From Rhodococcus sp. W8901 (lineage in GTDB: Bacteria > Actinomycetota > Actinomycetes > Mycobacteriales > Mycobacteriaceae): a stretch of DNA of 64,000 nt. The position numbers were made by a program, and so were the translations under genes. This document shows positions 41,146 to 52,018 of the stretch, piece by piece. The stretch covers positions 3,038,001-3,102,000 of the forward strand of contig NZ_CP054690.1 in assembly GCF_013348805.1 (NCBI RefSeq), given 5' to 3'. Under the pieces are notes generated by a model. That model saw only the letters and a list, made by a program, of their open reading frames with translations. It did not search any database and was not told where the DNA came from. Positions within the stretch are counted from its first letter, which is position 1, and every line of letters begins with the position of its first letter.

Positions 41146-41454
41146 TCAGGAGGCGAGCAGTGAGTTGGACGTTAGTCCAACTATCCTCCCCGCGCACCTC
41201 GACAGAGCGTTTTCACCCTCGAAGTCATCCTTTCGGGGCATCCGCCCAGCCCAGCGGCCAGCTGTCGCCGCGGGCCCGCACGACGTGGCACCCAGATCAA
41301 GGACCGGTGAGCGCACAGCTGGAATCCCCAGGGACGTGATGAGCTCGAGTAGCTGCTCGGCGAACGGCCCCGCCAGATTCTCTCCGGGGCGCGTGCAGTC
41401 CTCGACGATCGCCTGCCGATCGACATCGGCGAGCATCAGCTGCATCGCCGACAT
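41146..41454 (-). CDS. Unrecognised small ORF, coupled to upstream ORF
   Basis: A 102-residue frame starting MSAMQLMLADVDRQAIVEDC. The first ~50 residues look like an amphipathic helical protein; the remainder is low-complexity and less convincing. Its ATG overlaps the stop of the upstream small ORF (TGATG). Alternatively the two are halves of one gene split by a frameshift near 41475: the frame continues smoothly upstream as DLERSVRDNCTGLMSAM. No family recognised. Confidence 0.35.
   Translation of the reverse strand: MSAMQLMLADVDRQAIVEDCTRPGENLAGPFAEQLLELITSLGIPAVRSPVLDLGATSCGPAATAGRWAGRMPRKDDFEGENALSRCAGRIVGLTSNSLLAS
41163..41182. promoter_or_regulatory. Candidate TetR-type operator
   Basis: AGTTGGAC-GTTA-GTCCAACT: 8-bp perfect arms with a 4-bp spacer, the shape of many TetR-family operators. 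No intact regulator gene adjoins it. Confidence 0.45.
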
Positions 41455-41627
41455 CAACCCGGTGCAGTTGTCACGTACAGATCGCTCGAGGTCGGGATCT
41501 GGTCGACAATGCCCTGGATCTGATCCGGCGTCAGCGGTCCGGTACGACCGTCGGACGGCAGGAGTTGCTCCACAAGCTCGTCCATGGCCCCACCCTGAAC
41601 CGGCAAAACGATGAAAGCGACGTGCAC
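41454..41627 (-). CDS. Unrecognised 57-residue ORF
   Basis: A GTG start gives MHVAFIVLPVQGGAMDELVE and then a helical, acidic segment (LTPDQIQGIVDQIPTSSDL) ending in TGA, which overlaps the next ATG. An internal ATG follows CAGGGTGGGG and may be the true start (43 residues). Either a coupled gene pair or a frameshifted gene. Confidence 0.35.
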   Translation of the reverse strand: MHVAFIVLPVQGGAMDELVEQLLPSDGRTGPLTPDQIQGIVDQIPTSSDLYVTTAPG

Positions 41628-41791
41628 CGTGAGGATCCAGGGTGCATCGAGGCTTCGCCCAGTGAGGACGTGGAGCCGGAAGCATCAGCGAGTGTGCGGA
41701 CGGGACATCCGAGGGGGCGTTGGCGTTGGCCCTCGATGCACGAAGCCCGACTCGAATAGTCTTCGCGCCGGGGCTTCTCGCCGTTCTCAGT

Positions 41792-42112
41792 TCATGACGT
41801 CGAAGAGCTGGGGCCCTCGTCGTCCGGGGCGGCGAGCGTGAAGGTGGGGTACTTCTCGCCGGGCATGCGAGCGAGGGATCGAACTCGGGCACCCTTCGAG
41901 CTGAGTCCGCCGATGATCCAGCCGAAACACCAGGCGCCACTGTCCAGCGCAACGATCGCCATCCTGCGCGGGCGATCGTCCCCGGCCTGAAGTCCGCGGA
42001 GCACGGGACGGAGAGCAATGATCGATCCCGCCAACGCTGGGCGAGCGATCTCTATGGCGGATCGGACCAGCCGACTATCCGCGCTGACGCATCGGAGACC
42101 GAAGCACAACAT
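41792..42112 (-). CDS. Small paralogue B of unknown function
   Basis: A 106-residue frame with ATG eight bases after GGAGGAG. Residues 51-96 align with the neighbouring 59-residue protein: shared LDxGxWCF near the start and PTFTxAAP near the end. The first 50 residues have no counterpart there. It starts 23 bp after the stop of paralogue A, so both are on one transcript. No known family recognised. Confidence 0.55.
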   Translation of the reverse strand: MLCFGLRCVSADSRLVRSAIEIARPALAGSIIALRPVLRGLQAGDDRPRRMAIVALDSGAWCFGWIIGGLSSKGARVRSLARMPGEKYPTFTLAAPDDEGPSSSTS

Positions 42113-42135
42113 CGTCCACGCTCCTCCGGCGCTCG

Positions 42136-42315
42136 CTACAGAGCGAAGCCGATCCCGCAGTTCGGGGCGGCGACGGTGAAGGTCGGCAGCTTGCTCGCGG
42201 CGGGACGGACAAGTTCGACGCGCAGACCGGACTCACGACGCTGACGCCCGACGAGCCTGGCGAAGCACCAACCGCCGTCGTCCAGTGTGATGAGCGTCTT
42301 GCGTCCGCGGAACAT
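42136..42315 (-). CDS. Small paralogue A of unknown function
   Basis: A 59-residue protein starting MFRGRKTLITLDDGGWCFAR and ending in a segment with KLPTFTVAAP. The ATG follows AGGGAGAG with normal spacing. It is basic in the middle (RQRRESGLRVELVR), with one conserved Trp-Cys-Phe. It lies 330 bp from tRNA-Pro, in an accessory stretch. No known family recognised. Confidence 0.6.
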   Translation of the reverse strand: MFRGRKTLITLDDGGWCFARLVGRQRRESGLRVELVRPAASKLPTFTVAAPNCGIGFAL

Positions 42316-42601
42316 CGTGGTCACTCTCCCTGCGTTCTTGTTGAACAGGACGCATCGAGCGTGCCCTAGCGGACGTGGTGGGAGCGACGGTACTTCTACC
42401 TGTTCGAGTACCTGTCTTGTTCGCCCCGAGGCAATGGGCTCGGAGTGCCGGTGGTCGCCGACAACGCCCGTACAGGAGCGGCACCGCGCAAGCACGCCCC
42501 GATCGCGGTGCCATTCCGACCCACAACCAGTGGAGCCGCGGCCACGCCGATCCCGAGGGCCTGCCTTATGCCAGAGCGTCTCAGGATGTCCCCAGATACA
42601 A
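42316..42601. other. 286-bp region upstream of small paralogues
   Basis: No gene is supported on either strand. It must hold the promoter for the two paralogues (- strand); no clear -10/-35 pair was found. Confidence 0.4.
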
Positions 42602-42638
42602 GAAAACTCAGGTGAGATGGACTCTCACCTGAGTTTTC
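42602..42638. terminator. Strong bidirectional terminator
   Basis: A 16-bp perfect stem (GAAAACTCAGGTGAGA with its complement), a 5-nt loop, and T-runs on both strands. It lies 6 bp beyond the 3' end of tRNA-Pro. Confidence 0.92.
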
Positions 42639-42643
42639 CTCGG

Positions 42644-42717
<74 letters not shown>

Positions 42718-42816
42718 TCCACGCCCTCGTTCGGGCGCCTCAGAAGATTACAACAGTGACGCTTGCGAAAGCTAATCGCCTGGTCAGAGGCAATGTTCGG
42801 CAATCGCGGACCCGAT

Positions 42817-42892
42817 CTCGCACGGGTTTTGTCGTCGTCACACACCTGTTCGGTGAAGAACTCCGGTGTGATTCCTGCAAAACCCGTGCGAG
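42817..42892. repeat. Composite hairpin downstream of der
   Basis: Outer perfect 15-bp arms CTCGCACGGGTTTTG (42817-42831) and complement (42878-42892); inside, a second stem CACACC/GGTGTG (42841-42846, 42865-42870). It begins 11 bp past the der stop on the - strand and could terminate that operon. Confidence 0.7.
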
Positions 42893-42903
42893 CCGGGAAC
42901 CCG

Positions 42904-44346
42904 TCAACGCTTGTTGCGGTCCCGCTTCTCCCGCACGCGCACCGAGATACGGACGGGGCTGCCGTCGAAGCCGAACTCTTCACGCAGGCGACGCTCCAGG
43001 AACCGGCGGTAGCCGGCCTCGAGGAAGCCCGTGGTGAAGAGCACGAAGGTCGGCGGGCGGGTGCCGGCCTGGGTCGCGAACATGATGCGGGGCAGGCGGC
43101 CGCCACGCATCGGCGGCGGCGTGGCCGCCACGACCTCCTTGAGCCAGTTGTTGAGGCGTCCGGTGGGGATGCGCTTGTCCCACGACTCCAGCGCCGTGTC
43201 GAGCGCGGGAACGAGCTTCTGGACGGCGCGACCGGTGTGCGCGGAGATGTTGACCCGCTGCGCCCACGGCACGCGGACCAGTTCGCGGTCGATCTCCTTC
43301 TCGAGCATCAGCCGCCGGTCCTCGTCGACCAGGTCCCACTTGTTGAAGGCGAGCACCAGCGCACGACCCGTCTCGGCGACCATGCTCAGGACGCGCAGGT
43401 CCTGCTCGGTGATCGGCTTCGACGCGTCGATCAGCAGGATCGCGACCTCGGCGGCCTCGATCGCGCCCTTGGTCCGCAGCGAGGCGTAGAACTCGTGCCC
43501 GCTGGCGTGGTTGACCTTCTTGCGCAGGCCCGCGGTGTCGATGAACTTCCACACCTTGCCGCCGAGCTCGACCAGCGAGTCGACGGGGTCGACGGTGGTA
43601 CCGGCGACATCGTGGACCACCGAGCGCTCGTCGCCCGACAGCTTGTTGATCAGGCTGGACTTGCCGACGTTCGGCTTGCCGACCAGCGCCACCCGTCGCG
43701 GGCCCTGACCGCCGGTGCCCTCACGCGGGGTCTCCGGCAGGACGGCGAGGACGTCGTCGAGCAGGTCGCCGGTGCCGCGGCCGTGAATGGAGCTGACGGG
43801 GCGCGGTTCGCCGAGCCCGAGCGACCACAGCGACGCCACCTCTGACTCGGTGCGGCTGTCGTCGACCTTGTTGGCGACCAGGATCACCGGCGTCTTCGAG
43901 CGACGCAGCACCCGTGCCACCGCCTCGTCTGTCGCGGTGGCACCTACGACGGCGTCGACGACGAGCAGGATCGCGTCCGCGGTCTGCATCGCCAGCTCGG
44001 CCTGCCGGGCCACCGACTGCTGCAGCCCCTTGGCGTCGGGCTCCCAGCCGCCGGTGTCCTGCACCATGAACCGGCGTCCGGCCCAGTTGGCGTCGTACGA
44101 GACACGGTCGCGGGTCACGCCCGGGATGTCCTCGACTACGGCCTCACGGCGGCCGATGATGCGGTTGACGAGCGTCGACTTTCCGACGTTCGGTCGCCCG
44201 ACCACCGCGAGGGTCGGTACGGCGATGTGGTCTTCGCCGTCCTCACCGTCGATGTAGTCCGCGAGGTCCCAGTCGGACTCCTCGCTCCAGATTCCGTCGC
44301 CGGCGTACTCGATCGCCGTCGAATCTCCAGAAAAACCGTCGGTCAC
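42904..44346 (-). CDS. der: Ribosome-assembly GTPase Der (EngA)
   Basis: A 480-residue protein with two GTPase domains, needed for 50S subunit maturation. First P-loop GRPNVGKST (50-58), second GKPNVGKSS (near 225), with NKVD and NKWD specificity motifs and a C-terminal KH-like domain. An acidic 40-residue leader precedes the first domain, as in other actinobacteria. The GTG start overlaps the cmk stop (GTGA). Corresponds to Rv1713. Confidence 0.96.
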   Translation of the reverse strand: MTDGFSGDSTAIEYAGDGIWSEESDWDLADYIDGEDGEDHIAVPTLAVVGRPNVGKSTLVNRIIGRREAVVEDIPGVTRDRVSYDANWAGRRFMVQDTGGWEPDAKGLQQSVARQAELAMQTADAILLVVDAVVGATATDEAVARVLRRSKTPVILVANKVDDSRTESEVASLWSLGLGEPRPVSSIHGRGTGDLLDDVLAVLPETPREGTGGQGPRRVALVGKPNVGKSSLINKLSGDERSVVHDVAGTTVDPVDSLVELGGKVWKFIDTAGLRKKVNHASGHEFYASLRTKGAIEAAEVAILLIDASKPITEQDLRVLSMVAETGRALVLAFNKWDLVDEDRRLMLEKEIDRELVRVPWAQRVNISAHTGRAVQKLVPALDTALESWDKRIPTGRLNNWLKEVVAATPPPMRGGRLPRIMFATQAGTRPPTFVLFTTGFLEAGYRRFLERRLREEFGFDGSPVRISVRVREKRDRNKR

Positions 44347-45035
44347 TGCACTGCTCCAGTTCTGTCGCCTACCACCAGCAGCAACCTGCCGATCACGTCT
44401 TCGATACCCAGTTCGCTCGTGTCCACCGTCACCGAATCCGCCGCGGGACGCAACGGAGATACCGCGCGCGTGGAATCGAGGTGGTCGCGACGCTGCACAT
44501 CGGCCAGGACGGCGGCGAAGTCGTCACCACGCCCCTCGGCGATGTTCTGGGCGTTGCGTCGCGTCGCCCGCGCCGCCGCGGAGGCGGTCAGGAAGATCTT
44601 CACGTCCGCGTCCGGGAGCACGACGGTACCGATGTCACGCCCCTCGACGACGATCCGTCCGGCCTGCTCCGCGATGCGGCGCTGCAGATCCACCAGGAAC
44701 GTCCGCACCTCGGGCACCGCGGACACTGCGGACACCGCCTGCGTGACGGCCGCACCGCGGATCTCGTCGGTGACGTCCTCACCGTCGAGCTGCACGCCGT
44801 CGGTCTGCGGATCGGTCCCGATCGTCAGCGGCAGCGACGCCGTCGCCGCCGCGATCGCCGCGGGATCCGTCACGTCGACACCGCGGCGCAGCACGTGCAG
44901 CGTCGCGATCCGGTACATCGCACCGGTGTCGAGGTAGCGGGCGCCGAGGCTCGTCGCGACACGACGCGACACGCTCGACTTACCGGTGCCCGACGGGCCG
45001 TCGATCGCGACGACCAGTGGGGTCGGTGCGGTCAC
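44343..45035 (-). CDS. cmk: Cytidylate kinase
   Basis: A 230-residue NMP kinase phosphorylating CMP and dCMP. P-loop [10 protein letters not shown] (12-21), [11 protein letters not shown] and the EGRDIGTVV motif are intact. The start overlaps the rluB stop (GTGA) and the end overlaps der, so it is within a tightly coupled operon. Corresponds to Rv1712. Confidence 0.96.
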   Translation of the reverse strand: MTAPTPLVVAIDGPSGTGKSSVSRRVATSLGARYLDTGAMYRIATLHVLRRGVDVTDPAAIAAATASLPLTIGTDPQTDGVQLDGEDVTDEIRGAAVTQAVSAVSAVPEVRTFLVDLQRRIAEQAGRIVVEGRDIGTVVLPDADVKIFLTASAAARATRRNAQNIAEGRGDDFAAVLADVQRRDHLDSTRAVSPLRPAADSVTVDTSELGIEDVIGRLLLVVGDRTGAVQ

Positions 45036-45982
45036 AGACCCACCGCCCCGTAGAGGCCGCCGACCTCGCCGCGGCCGAGGACCCGCAGGGTGCCGGGACG
45101 CCCGTCGCCGAGCGCGACGGCACCGATGTCGGTGCGGACCAGACGCACCACCGGGTGCCCGACGGCATCGAGCAGACGGCGCACGATGTGCTTGCGGCCC
45201 TCGTGCAGGACGATCTTCACCAGCGACTTGCCGCCGTTGATGTCCATCACGGCGAACGAGTCGACCGTGGCGGGGCCGTCGTCGAGCACGACACCGGCCT
45301 TGAGCTGCTTGCCGACGTTGCGGTCGACGACACCCTGCACGGTGGCGAGGTACGTCTTGGGCACCTCGTATGACGGGTGCATCAGCCGGTGCGCGAGGTC
45401 GCCGTCGTTGGTCAGCAGGATCAGGCCTTCGGTGTCGGCGTCGAGCCGGCCGACGTGGAAGAGGCGCTGACCGGCGGAGACGCGTTCGGACACGATGTCA
45501 CCGATGCACGGGCGTCCCAGGTCGTCGGACATCGTGGACTGCCAGCCACGCGGCTTGTTCAGGGCGATGTGGACGAGGTCCTTCTTGACGACCACGCGGA
45601 TACCGTCGACGCGGACGATCGCGTTCTCGGGATCGACCCGCAGGCCCTGTTCGACGACGATGCGGCCGTCGACCTCGACTCGGCCCTGGTCGATGAGTTC
45701 TTCGGCTGCGCGGCGGGAGGCGACACCGGCCTGCGCGAGTACCTTCTGCAGCCGCACCCCGTCACCCTTCAAGGGCGCGAGATCACGATCGACCTCCGCG
45801 TACTGGTTGCGGGCGGGCTTGGCGTTGCTGATCTTGGGCGCGGGCGCCTGGGCGCGCTGCGGCTTTGTCGACTTCGGCTTCCCACGCTTGTTCAGCGGCT
45901 TCTTTGCCGAAGCGTCGGGCCGGCCTGTCGTCGGCTTCTTCTTGCGGTCCGGTGTGCCATCTCGGCGAGCGGGCTTGTTCAC
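45032..45982 (-). CDS. rluB: Pseudouridine synthase, RluB/RsuA family
   Basis: A 316-residue protein: basic Lys/Pro-rich leader (1-70), S4 RNA-binding domain (about 77-125), then the synthase domain with the catalytic aspartate D181 in GRLDADTEG. It modifies 23S rRNA (RluB type) or 16S rRNA (RsuA type); RluB is preferred by context with Rv1711. Gap of 12 bp from scpB. Confidence 0.92.
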   Translation of the reverse strand: MNKPARRDGTPDRKKKPTTGRPDASAKKPLNKRGKPKSTKPQRAQAPAPKISNAKPARNQYAEVDRDLAPLKGDGVRLQKVLAQAGVASRRAAEELIDQGRVEVDGRIVVEQGLRVDPENAIVRVDGIRVVVKKDLVHIALNKPRGWQSTMSDDLGRPCIGDIVSERVSAGQRLFHVGRLDADTEGLILLTNDGDLAHRLMHPSYEVPKTYLATVQGVVDRNVGKQLKAGVVLDDGPATVDSFAVMDINGGKSLVKIVLHEGRKHIVRRLLDAVGHPVVRLVRTDIGAVALGDGRPGTLRVLGRGEVGGLYGAVGL

Positions 45983-45994
45983 TTTTGATCCCTG

Positions 45995-46690
45995 TCAGTT
46001 ATCTGGGTCGATCTCGGGGTGCGGCGCGTTTGCCGACCCCGTCGAAGGTGTTGCGTTGTCCATTCTCGCAAATCGCGGGTCGGCTTCGAGGCTCTCAGCG
46101 ATGTCATCGATCACATCGACGTCGGGAATAAGGGGCGCGATGGGCGGCAGATCGGTCAGAGACGCCAAGCCGAGACGTTCGAGGAACAGTTCGGTGGTCG
46201 CGTACGTGGTGGCATTGGTGTCCGGATCAGGGCCCGCTTCGGTGATCAGACCGCGCGCCAGCAGGGTGCGGATCACGCCGTCGACGTTGACGCCGCGGAC
46301 GGCACTGATCCGGGCCCGGGTCAGCGGCTGCCGGTAGGCGATCACGGCGAGCGTCTCGAGCGCGGCACGGGTCAGCTTGGAGCGGGCACCGTCGAGGAGC
46401 AGGCGTTCGACGTAGGGAGCGAACTCGTTGCGGGTGTAGAACCGCCAGCCGTCACCGGCGTAGCGCAGGTCGATGCCGCTGCCGCGGGCGGTGAAGTCGG
46501 CGGACATGGTCCGCAGCATCGTCTCGATCCGGGCCTCGGGCAGCCCGAGCGCCGACGCGAGGGTCGCGGGGGCGGCAGGAGTATCGAGGACCAGCAGCAT
46601 CGACTCGAGCGCGGCAGCGAGTCGGTCGTCGGGCAGTTCGACGAACTCGTCCTCGAACGGGCTCATGTCGTCCGCATCGATCGACGTCAT
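45995..46690 (-). CDS. scpB: Segregation and condensation protein B
   Basis: A 231-residue winged-helix partner of the SMC-ScpA condensin complex: two winged-helix domains (LAAALESMLLVLDTPA..., TRAALETLAVIAYRQPLTRA). The ATG overlaps the scpA stop (ATGA). Corresponds to Rv1710. smc is not in the window. Confidence 0.95.
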   Translation of the reverse strand: MTSIDADDMSPFEDEFVELPDDRLAAALESMLLVLDTPAAPATLASALGLPEARIETMLRTMSADFTARGSGIDLRYAGDGWRFYTRNEFAPYVERLLLDGARSKLTRAALETLAVIAYRQPLTRARISAVRGVNVDGVIRTLLARGLITEAGPDPDTNATTYATTELFLERLGLASLTDLPPIAPLIPDVDVIDDIAESLEADPRFARMDNATPSTGSANAPHPEIDPDN

Positions 46691-47517
46691 TCGTAGTCCT
46701 CCTCACTCGCGGGTGCCGACACTTCCTCGCCGGTCCAGCTCACCAGCAGATCCCCCAACGGCTCGGGCTGCTCGAACAGCACCGATCGCTCCCGGTAGAG
46801 CTCGAGCAGCGCCAGGAACCGCGCGACGATCTGCACCTGGCTCTCACACTCGACGATCAGATCCCCGAACGGGGCCCAGACGCCGGCGCCGCGCGCACGG
46901 AGCAACTCGAGGATCCGTACCGCCTGTTCGGGCACCGACACCGTCGGGACGTGCAGGTGATCCAGTCCGACGGTCGGAACCGGGCGCGGTCGGAACGCGG
47001 TCGCGGCGATCTCCGCGAACTGCCGGGGATCGACACCCAGCAGCACCTCCGGCAGCAGCCCGACGAATCGGTCCTCGACCGACACCGACCGCGGATAGCG
47101 GCGCAGGGCGGCGGTCTCGAGCTCTCCGAACAGCTGCGCCACCTGCTTGTAGGCGCGGTACTGCAGCAGCCGCGCGAACAGCAGGTCGCGGGCCTCGAGC
47201 AGAGCCAGGTCCTCGTCGTCGTCCACCTCGCCGGCGGGCAGCAGTCGTGCCGCCTTCAGATCCAGCAGGGTCGCCGCCACCACCAGGAACTCGGTGGTCT
47301 GATCCAGACCCATCTCACTGCCGAGGCCGCGGGTGTACGAGATGAACTCGTCGGTCACCTCCGCCAGCGCCACCTCGGTGACATCCAACTGGTGCTGGCT
47401 GATGAGCGTCAGCAGCAGATCGAACGGTCCCTCGAAATTGCGCAGGCGCAGCCGGAAACCCGACTGCTCTCCGGCCGACCGCTCGGCCGGCGCCGCCGCT
47501 GCGACATCGGTACTCAC
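46687..47517 (-). CDS. scpA: Segregation and condensation protein A (kleisin)
   Basis: A 276-residue kleisin of the SMC condensin complex. The N-terminal RLRNFEGPFDLLLTLISQHQ helix-turn-helix and the DLLFARLLQYRAYKQVA middle are family hallmarks. It begins 4 bp after the parA stop and overlaps scpB. Corresponds to Rv1709. Confidence 0.95.
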   Translation of the reverse strand: MSTDVAAAAPAERSAGEQSGFRLRLRNFEGPFDLLLTLISQHQLDVTEVALAEVTDEFISYTRGLGSEMGLDQTTEFLVVAATLLDLKAARLLPAGEVDDDEDLALLEARDLLFARLLQYRAYKQVAQLFGELETAALRRYPRSVSVEDRFVGLLPEVLLGVDPRQFAEIAATAFRPRPVPTVGLDHLHVPTVSVPEQAVRILELLRARGAGVWAPFGDLIVECESQVQIVARFLALLELYRERSVLFEQPEPLGDLLVSWTGEEVSAPASEEDYE

Positions 47518-47521
47518 ATCG

Positions 47522-48469
47522 CTACCGGCCGGAACGGTGGATCACCTCGCGGGCAAGCGCCCGGTAGGCCTCGGCGCCGCCCGACTTGGGGGCCCACGTG
47601 ATGATCGGCTCCCCCGCCACGCTGGTCTCGGGGAACCGCACAGTCCGGTTGATGACCGTGTCGTACACCAGGTCACCGAACACCTCCACGACCCGCGACA
47701 TCACCTCGCGAGCGTGCAGCGTCCGGCTGTCGAACATCGTCACGACGATGCCCTCGAGCGTGAGCCGGGGATTGAGTCGGTCCCGGACCTTGTCGACGGT
47801 GTCGTTGAGCAGCGCGAGACCGCGCAGCGAGAAGTACTCGCACTCCATCGGGATGATCACGCTGTCGGCGCACGCCAGCGCGTTGACGGTGAGCAGCCCC
47901 AACGACGGCTGGCAGTCGATCAGCACGTAGTCGTAGCGGTCGAGCACCGGGTGCAGCACGCGTCCGAGCGTCTGTTCACGACCCACCTCGGTGACCAGCT
48001 GGATCTCGGCGGCCGAGAGGTCGATATTGCTGGGCAGCAGATCCAGTCCGTCGATCCGGGTGCGCATCAGGACGTCGTCGATCGACGTGCGCTCCACCAG
48101 CAGGTTGTGGACCGTCAGATCCAGATCATGGTGTGCCACACCGAGACCCGCGGACAAGGCGCCTTGCGGGTCGAGATCCACCAGCAGCACGCGGCGTCCG
48201 TACTGGGCCAGCGAGGCGCCCAGATTGATCGTCGACGTCGTCTTGCCGACGCCACCCTTCTGGTTGCACATCGCGATGATCCGGGCGGGCCCGTGACCGC
48301 TGACCGGCGCCGGTTCGGGAACCTCGCGCAGCGGGCGTCCGGTGGGCCCCAACGGTGCCTCCGATTCGGTCTCGATGCCCTGCCCGATCTCGACCTTCTC
48401 TGCATATGACAGCGCGCCCCTGGAATACGGGTGCGCTGGCTCCGCCTCAGGCGGCTGCGGTGTCACCAC
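47522..48469 (-). CDS. ParA-family ATPase next to scpAB
   Basis: A 315-residue deviant-Walker ATPase: NQKGGVGKTT (near 72), VDLDPQGALS and LIDCQPSLGLL, with an extra N-terminal ~60 residues. No parB adjoins it, and it is distinct from the origin-proximal parAB. It corresponds to Rv1708. Location ahead of scpA-scpB suggests a role in chromosome organisation. It starts a new operon, 99 bp from xerD. Confidence 0.92.
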   Translation of the reverse strand: MVTPQPPEAEPAHPYSRGALSYAEKVEIGQGIETESEAPLGPTGRPLREVPEPAPVSGHGPARIIAMCNQKGGVGKTTSTINLGASLAQYGRRVLLVDLDPQGALSAGLGVAHHDLDLTVHNLLVERTSIDDVLMRTRIDGLDLLPSNIDLSAAEIQLVTEVGREQTLGRVLHPVLDRYDYVLIDCQPSLGLLTVNALACADSVIIPMECEYFSLRGLALLNDTVDKVRDRLNPRLTLEGIVVTMFDSRTLHAREVMSRVVEVFGDLVYDTVINRTVRFPETSVAGEPIITWAPKSGGAEAYRALAREVIHRSGR

Positions 48470-48568
48470 GGTCCGATGCTCCCCGTCCTGTTGATCCCGT
48501 CCTGTCGATAGCTGATGCCGTAACGCTACCGCTTCGTGATCTCAAACGACTGCCAACACGCAACCGCG

Positions 48569-49498
48569 TCAACGTGCGCGGGGGTGGGCCTGCGCCCACA
48601 CTTCACGGAGGGCACCCACCGTGACCATGGTGTATATCTGCGTCGTGGTGACCGAGGCGTGGCCCAGGAGTTCCTGGACGACGCGCACGTCCGCGCCGCC
48701 GTCGAGCAGGTGGGTGGCGAACGAGTGCCGCAGCGTGTGCGGCGACACCGCGACCGTGATGCCGGCCTTCTCGGCTGCGGTGTGCAGGACCTGCCACGCG
48801 CTCTGCCGGGACAACCGGCCGCCGCGGATGTTGAGGAACAGCGCCGGCGTGCCCCGCACCGACAGCGCGGGGCGCCCCCGCACCAGATAGGCGTCGATCG
48901 CGGCGATCGCGGGCCGGCCGACGGGGACGACGCGTTCCTTGCCGCCCTTGCCCCGCAGCAGCACCGCGCGCGACTCGGTGTCGAGGTCGTCGACATCCAG
49001 TCCCACCGCCTCAGAGATCCGCGCACCGGTCGAGTACAGCAACTCGAGCAGCGCCCTGTCGCGGAGGGTGCGCGGGTTGTCGGAGGCGCCGTCGCCACCG
49101 GCCGCGTCCAGGACCGCGAGCACGTCGTCGAGGGACAACGATTTGGGCAGACGACGGCCGGGGGTGGGCGGCTTCACGGCCCGGGCGACGTCCACCGACG
49201 TCACCCCCTCGGCGGCCGCGAACCGGTGCAGACCGCGGACCGCGATCAACGCCCGCGCCGCCGAACTCGCGGCGAGCGGGACGGTTCCGCTCTCGGGGTC
49301 ACCCTTGCGCAGGGACACCACGAACTCACTGACATCGGCCTCACCGACCGATCGCAGATCCTCGATGCCGCGGTCCGCGAGGAACCGCGCATACCGGTCC
49401 AGGTCGCGCCGGTATGAACTGAGGGTGTTGCGCGCGGCACCGCGCTCGACGGCCAGGTGGTCCAGGTACGTGTCGATCTGTCCGCCGAGCGCCGTCAT
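48569..49498 (-). CDS. xerD: Tyrosine recombinase XerD
   Basis: A 309-residue recombinase that resolves chromosome dimers at dif. The catalytic residues are all present: R160 (TGARISE), K184 (GKGGKER), H254 and R257 (HTLRHSF), H280 (LGHASV) and Y289. The ATG overlaps the NUDIX stop (ATGA); the frame opens further upstream without support. Corresponds to Rv1701. It has housekeeping length and lacks the features of phage integrases. Confidence 0.93.
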   Translation of the reverse strand: MTALGGQIDTYLDHLAVERGAARNTLSSYRRDLDRYARFLADRGIEDLRSVGEADVSEFVVSLRKGDPESGTVPLAASSAARALIAVRGLHRFAAAEGVTSVDVARAVKPPTPGRRLPKSLSLDDVLAVLDAAGGDGASDNPRTLRDRALLELLYSTGARISEAVGLDVDDLDTESRAVLLRGKGGKERVVPVGRPAIAAIDAYLVRGRPALSVRGTPALFLNIRGGRLSRQSAWQVLHTAAEKAGITVAVSPHTLRHSFATHLLDGGADVRVVQELLGHASVTTTQIYTMVTVGALREVWAQAHPRAR

Positions 49499-50145
49499 GC
49501 CGGTCCGCGGTCCGCCCCGGCGTGTTTGCGTCGCGCGAACGTCTCGGGCCGGTCGACCCAGTCCGCGTCGGCCGGGCGCAGGACCGCACCGCGTGCGCGG
49601 GCCGCCGCCAGCGCGAGGATCCCCGACACCGCGGTCGCGTTGACGATCTCGCCGCGCAGTGCCATCGCCACCGCGTCGTCGAGCGGCACGCGGGCGATCT
49701 CGAGGTCGGCCTCCTCGTCGTGCGCGTCCGGACGTCCGACGTCGTGCAGACCCTGAGCCAGGAACACCCGCACCGATTCGTCGGTGAACCCCGGCGACAA
49801 CGCGACATCGACCAGCACCGACCACCGGTCGGCGGCCAGCCCGGTCTCCTCGACGAGTTCGCGGCGCGCCGCATCCAACGGCACCTCACCGGGCTCGTCG
49901 AGCAGACCGGCCGGTAGCTCCCACAGTCGGCGGCCCAGCGGGTGCCGATACTGCTTGATCAGAACCAGCCGGTCGGTGTCGTCGAGCACCGCGACGGCTA
50001 CTGCCCCGTGATGCTCGACGACCTCCCGATCAGCTTCTCGCCCGCCGGGCATCGCGACCCGGTCCACGCGCAGGGCCACGATCGCCCCGCTGTACACGTC
50101 GCGTGAGTCGACCGTGTCGAACTCGTGCTCCCCCGGCAGGCTCAT
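49495..50145 (-). CDS. NUDIX hydrolase, ADP-ribose pyrophosphatase type
   Basis: A 216-residue NUDIX protein. The box reads [20 protein letters not shown] followed by EETGL, with the extra residue typical of the Rv1700 group. [14 protein letters not shown] supports ADP-ribose specificity. It starts 9 bp after the pyrG stop and overlaps xerD. Confidence 0.9.
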   Translation of the reverse strand: MSLPGEHEFDTVDSRDVYSGAIVALRVDRVAMPGGREADREVVEHHGAVAVAVLDDTDRLVLIKQYRHPLGRRLWELPAGLLDEPGEVPLDAARRELVEETGLAADRWSVLVDVALSPGFTDESVRVFLAQGLHDVGRPDAHDEEADLEIARVPLDDAVAMALRGEIVNATAVSGILALAAARARGAVLRPADADWVDRPETFARRKHAGADRGPA

Positions 50146-50154
50146 AAGGGTGCG

Positions 50155-51945
<1,791 letters not shown>

Positions 51946-52018
51946 TCACGGTAACACCTTCTCGCCCGGCCGCCTCGCACGACGCTCCGGTTCGGGAGCG
52001 ACAGGCGTCACACCTGTC

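Noticed and set aside
41160-41339. Short + strand ORF with GTG after AGGAGG
   Set aside because: The ribosome site is good, but the 59-residue product is Pro/Ser/Arg low complexity and antisense to a more plausible frame.
48569-49498. Phage integrase or integron reading of the tyrosine recombinase
   Set aside because: Length, context (NUDIX-pyrG side, Rv1701 order) and motifs fit housekeeping XerD; no attachment site is visible.
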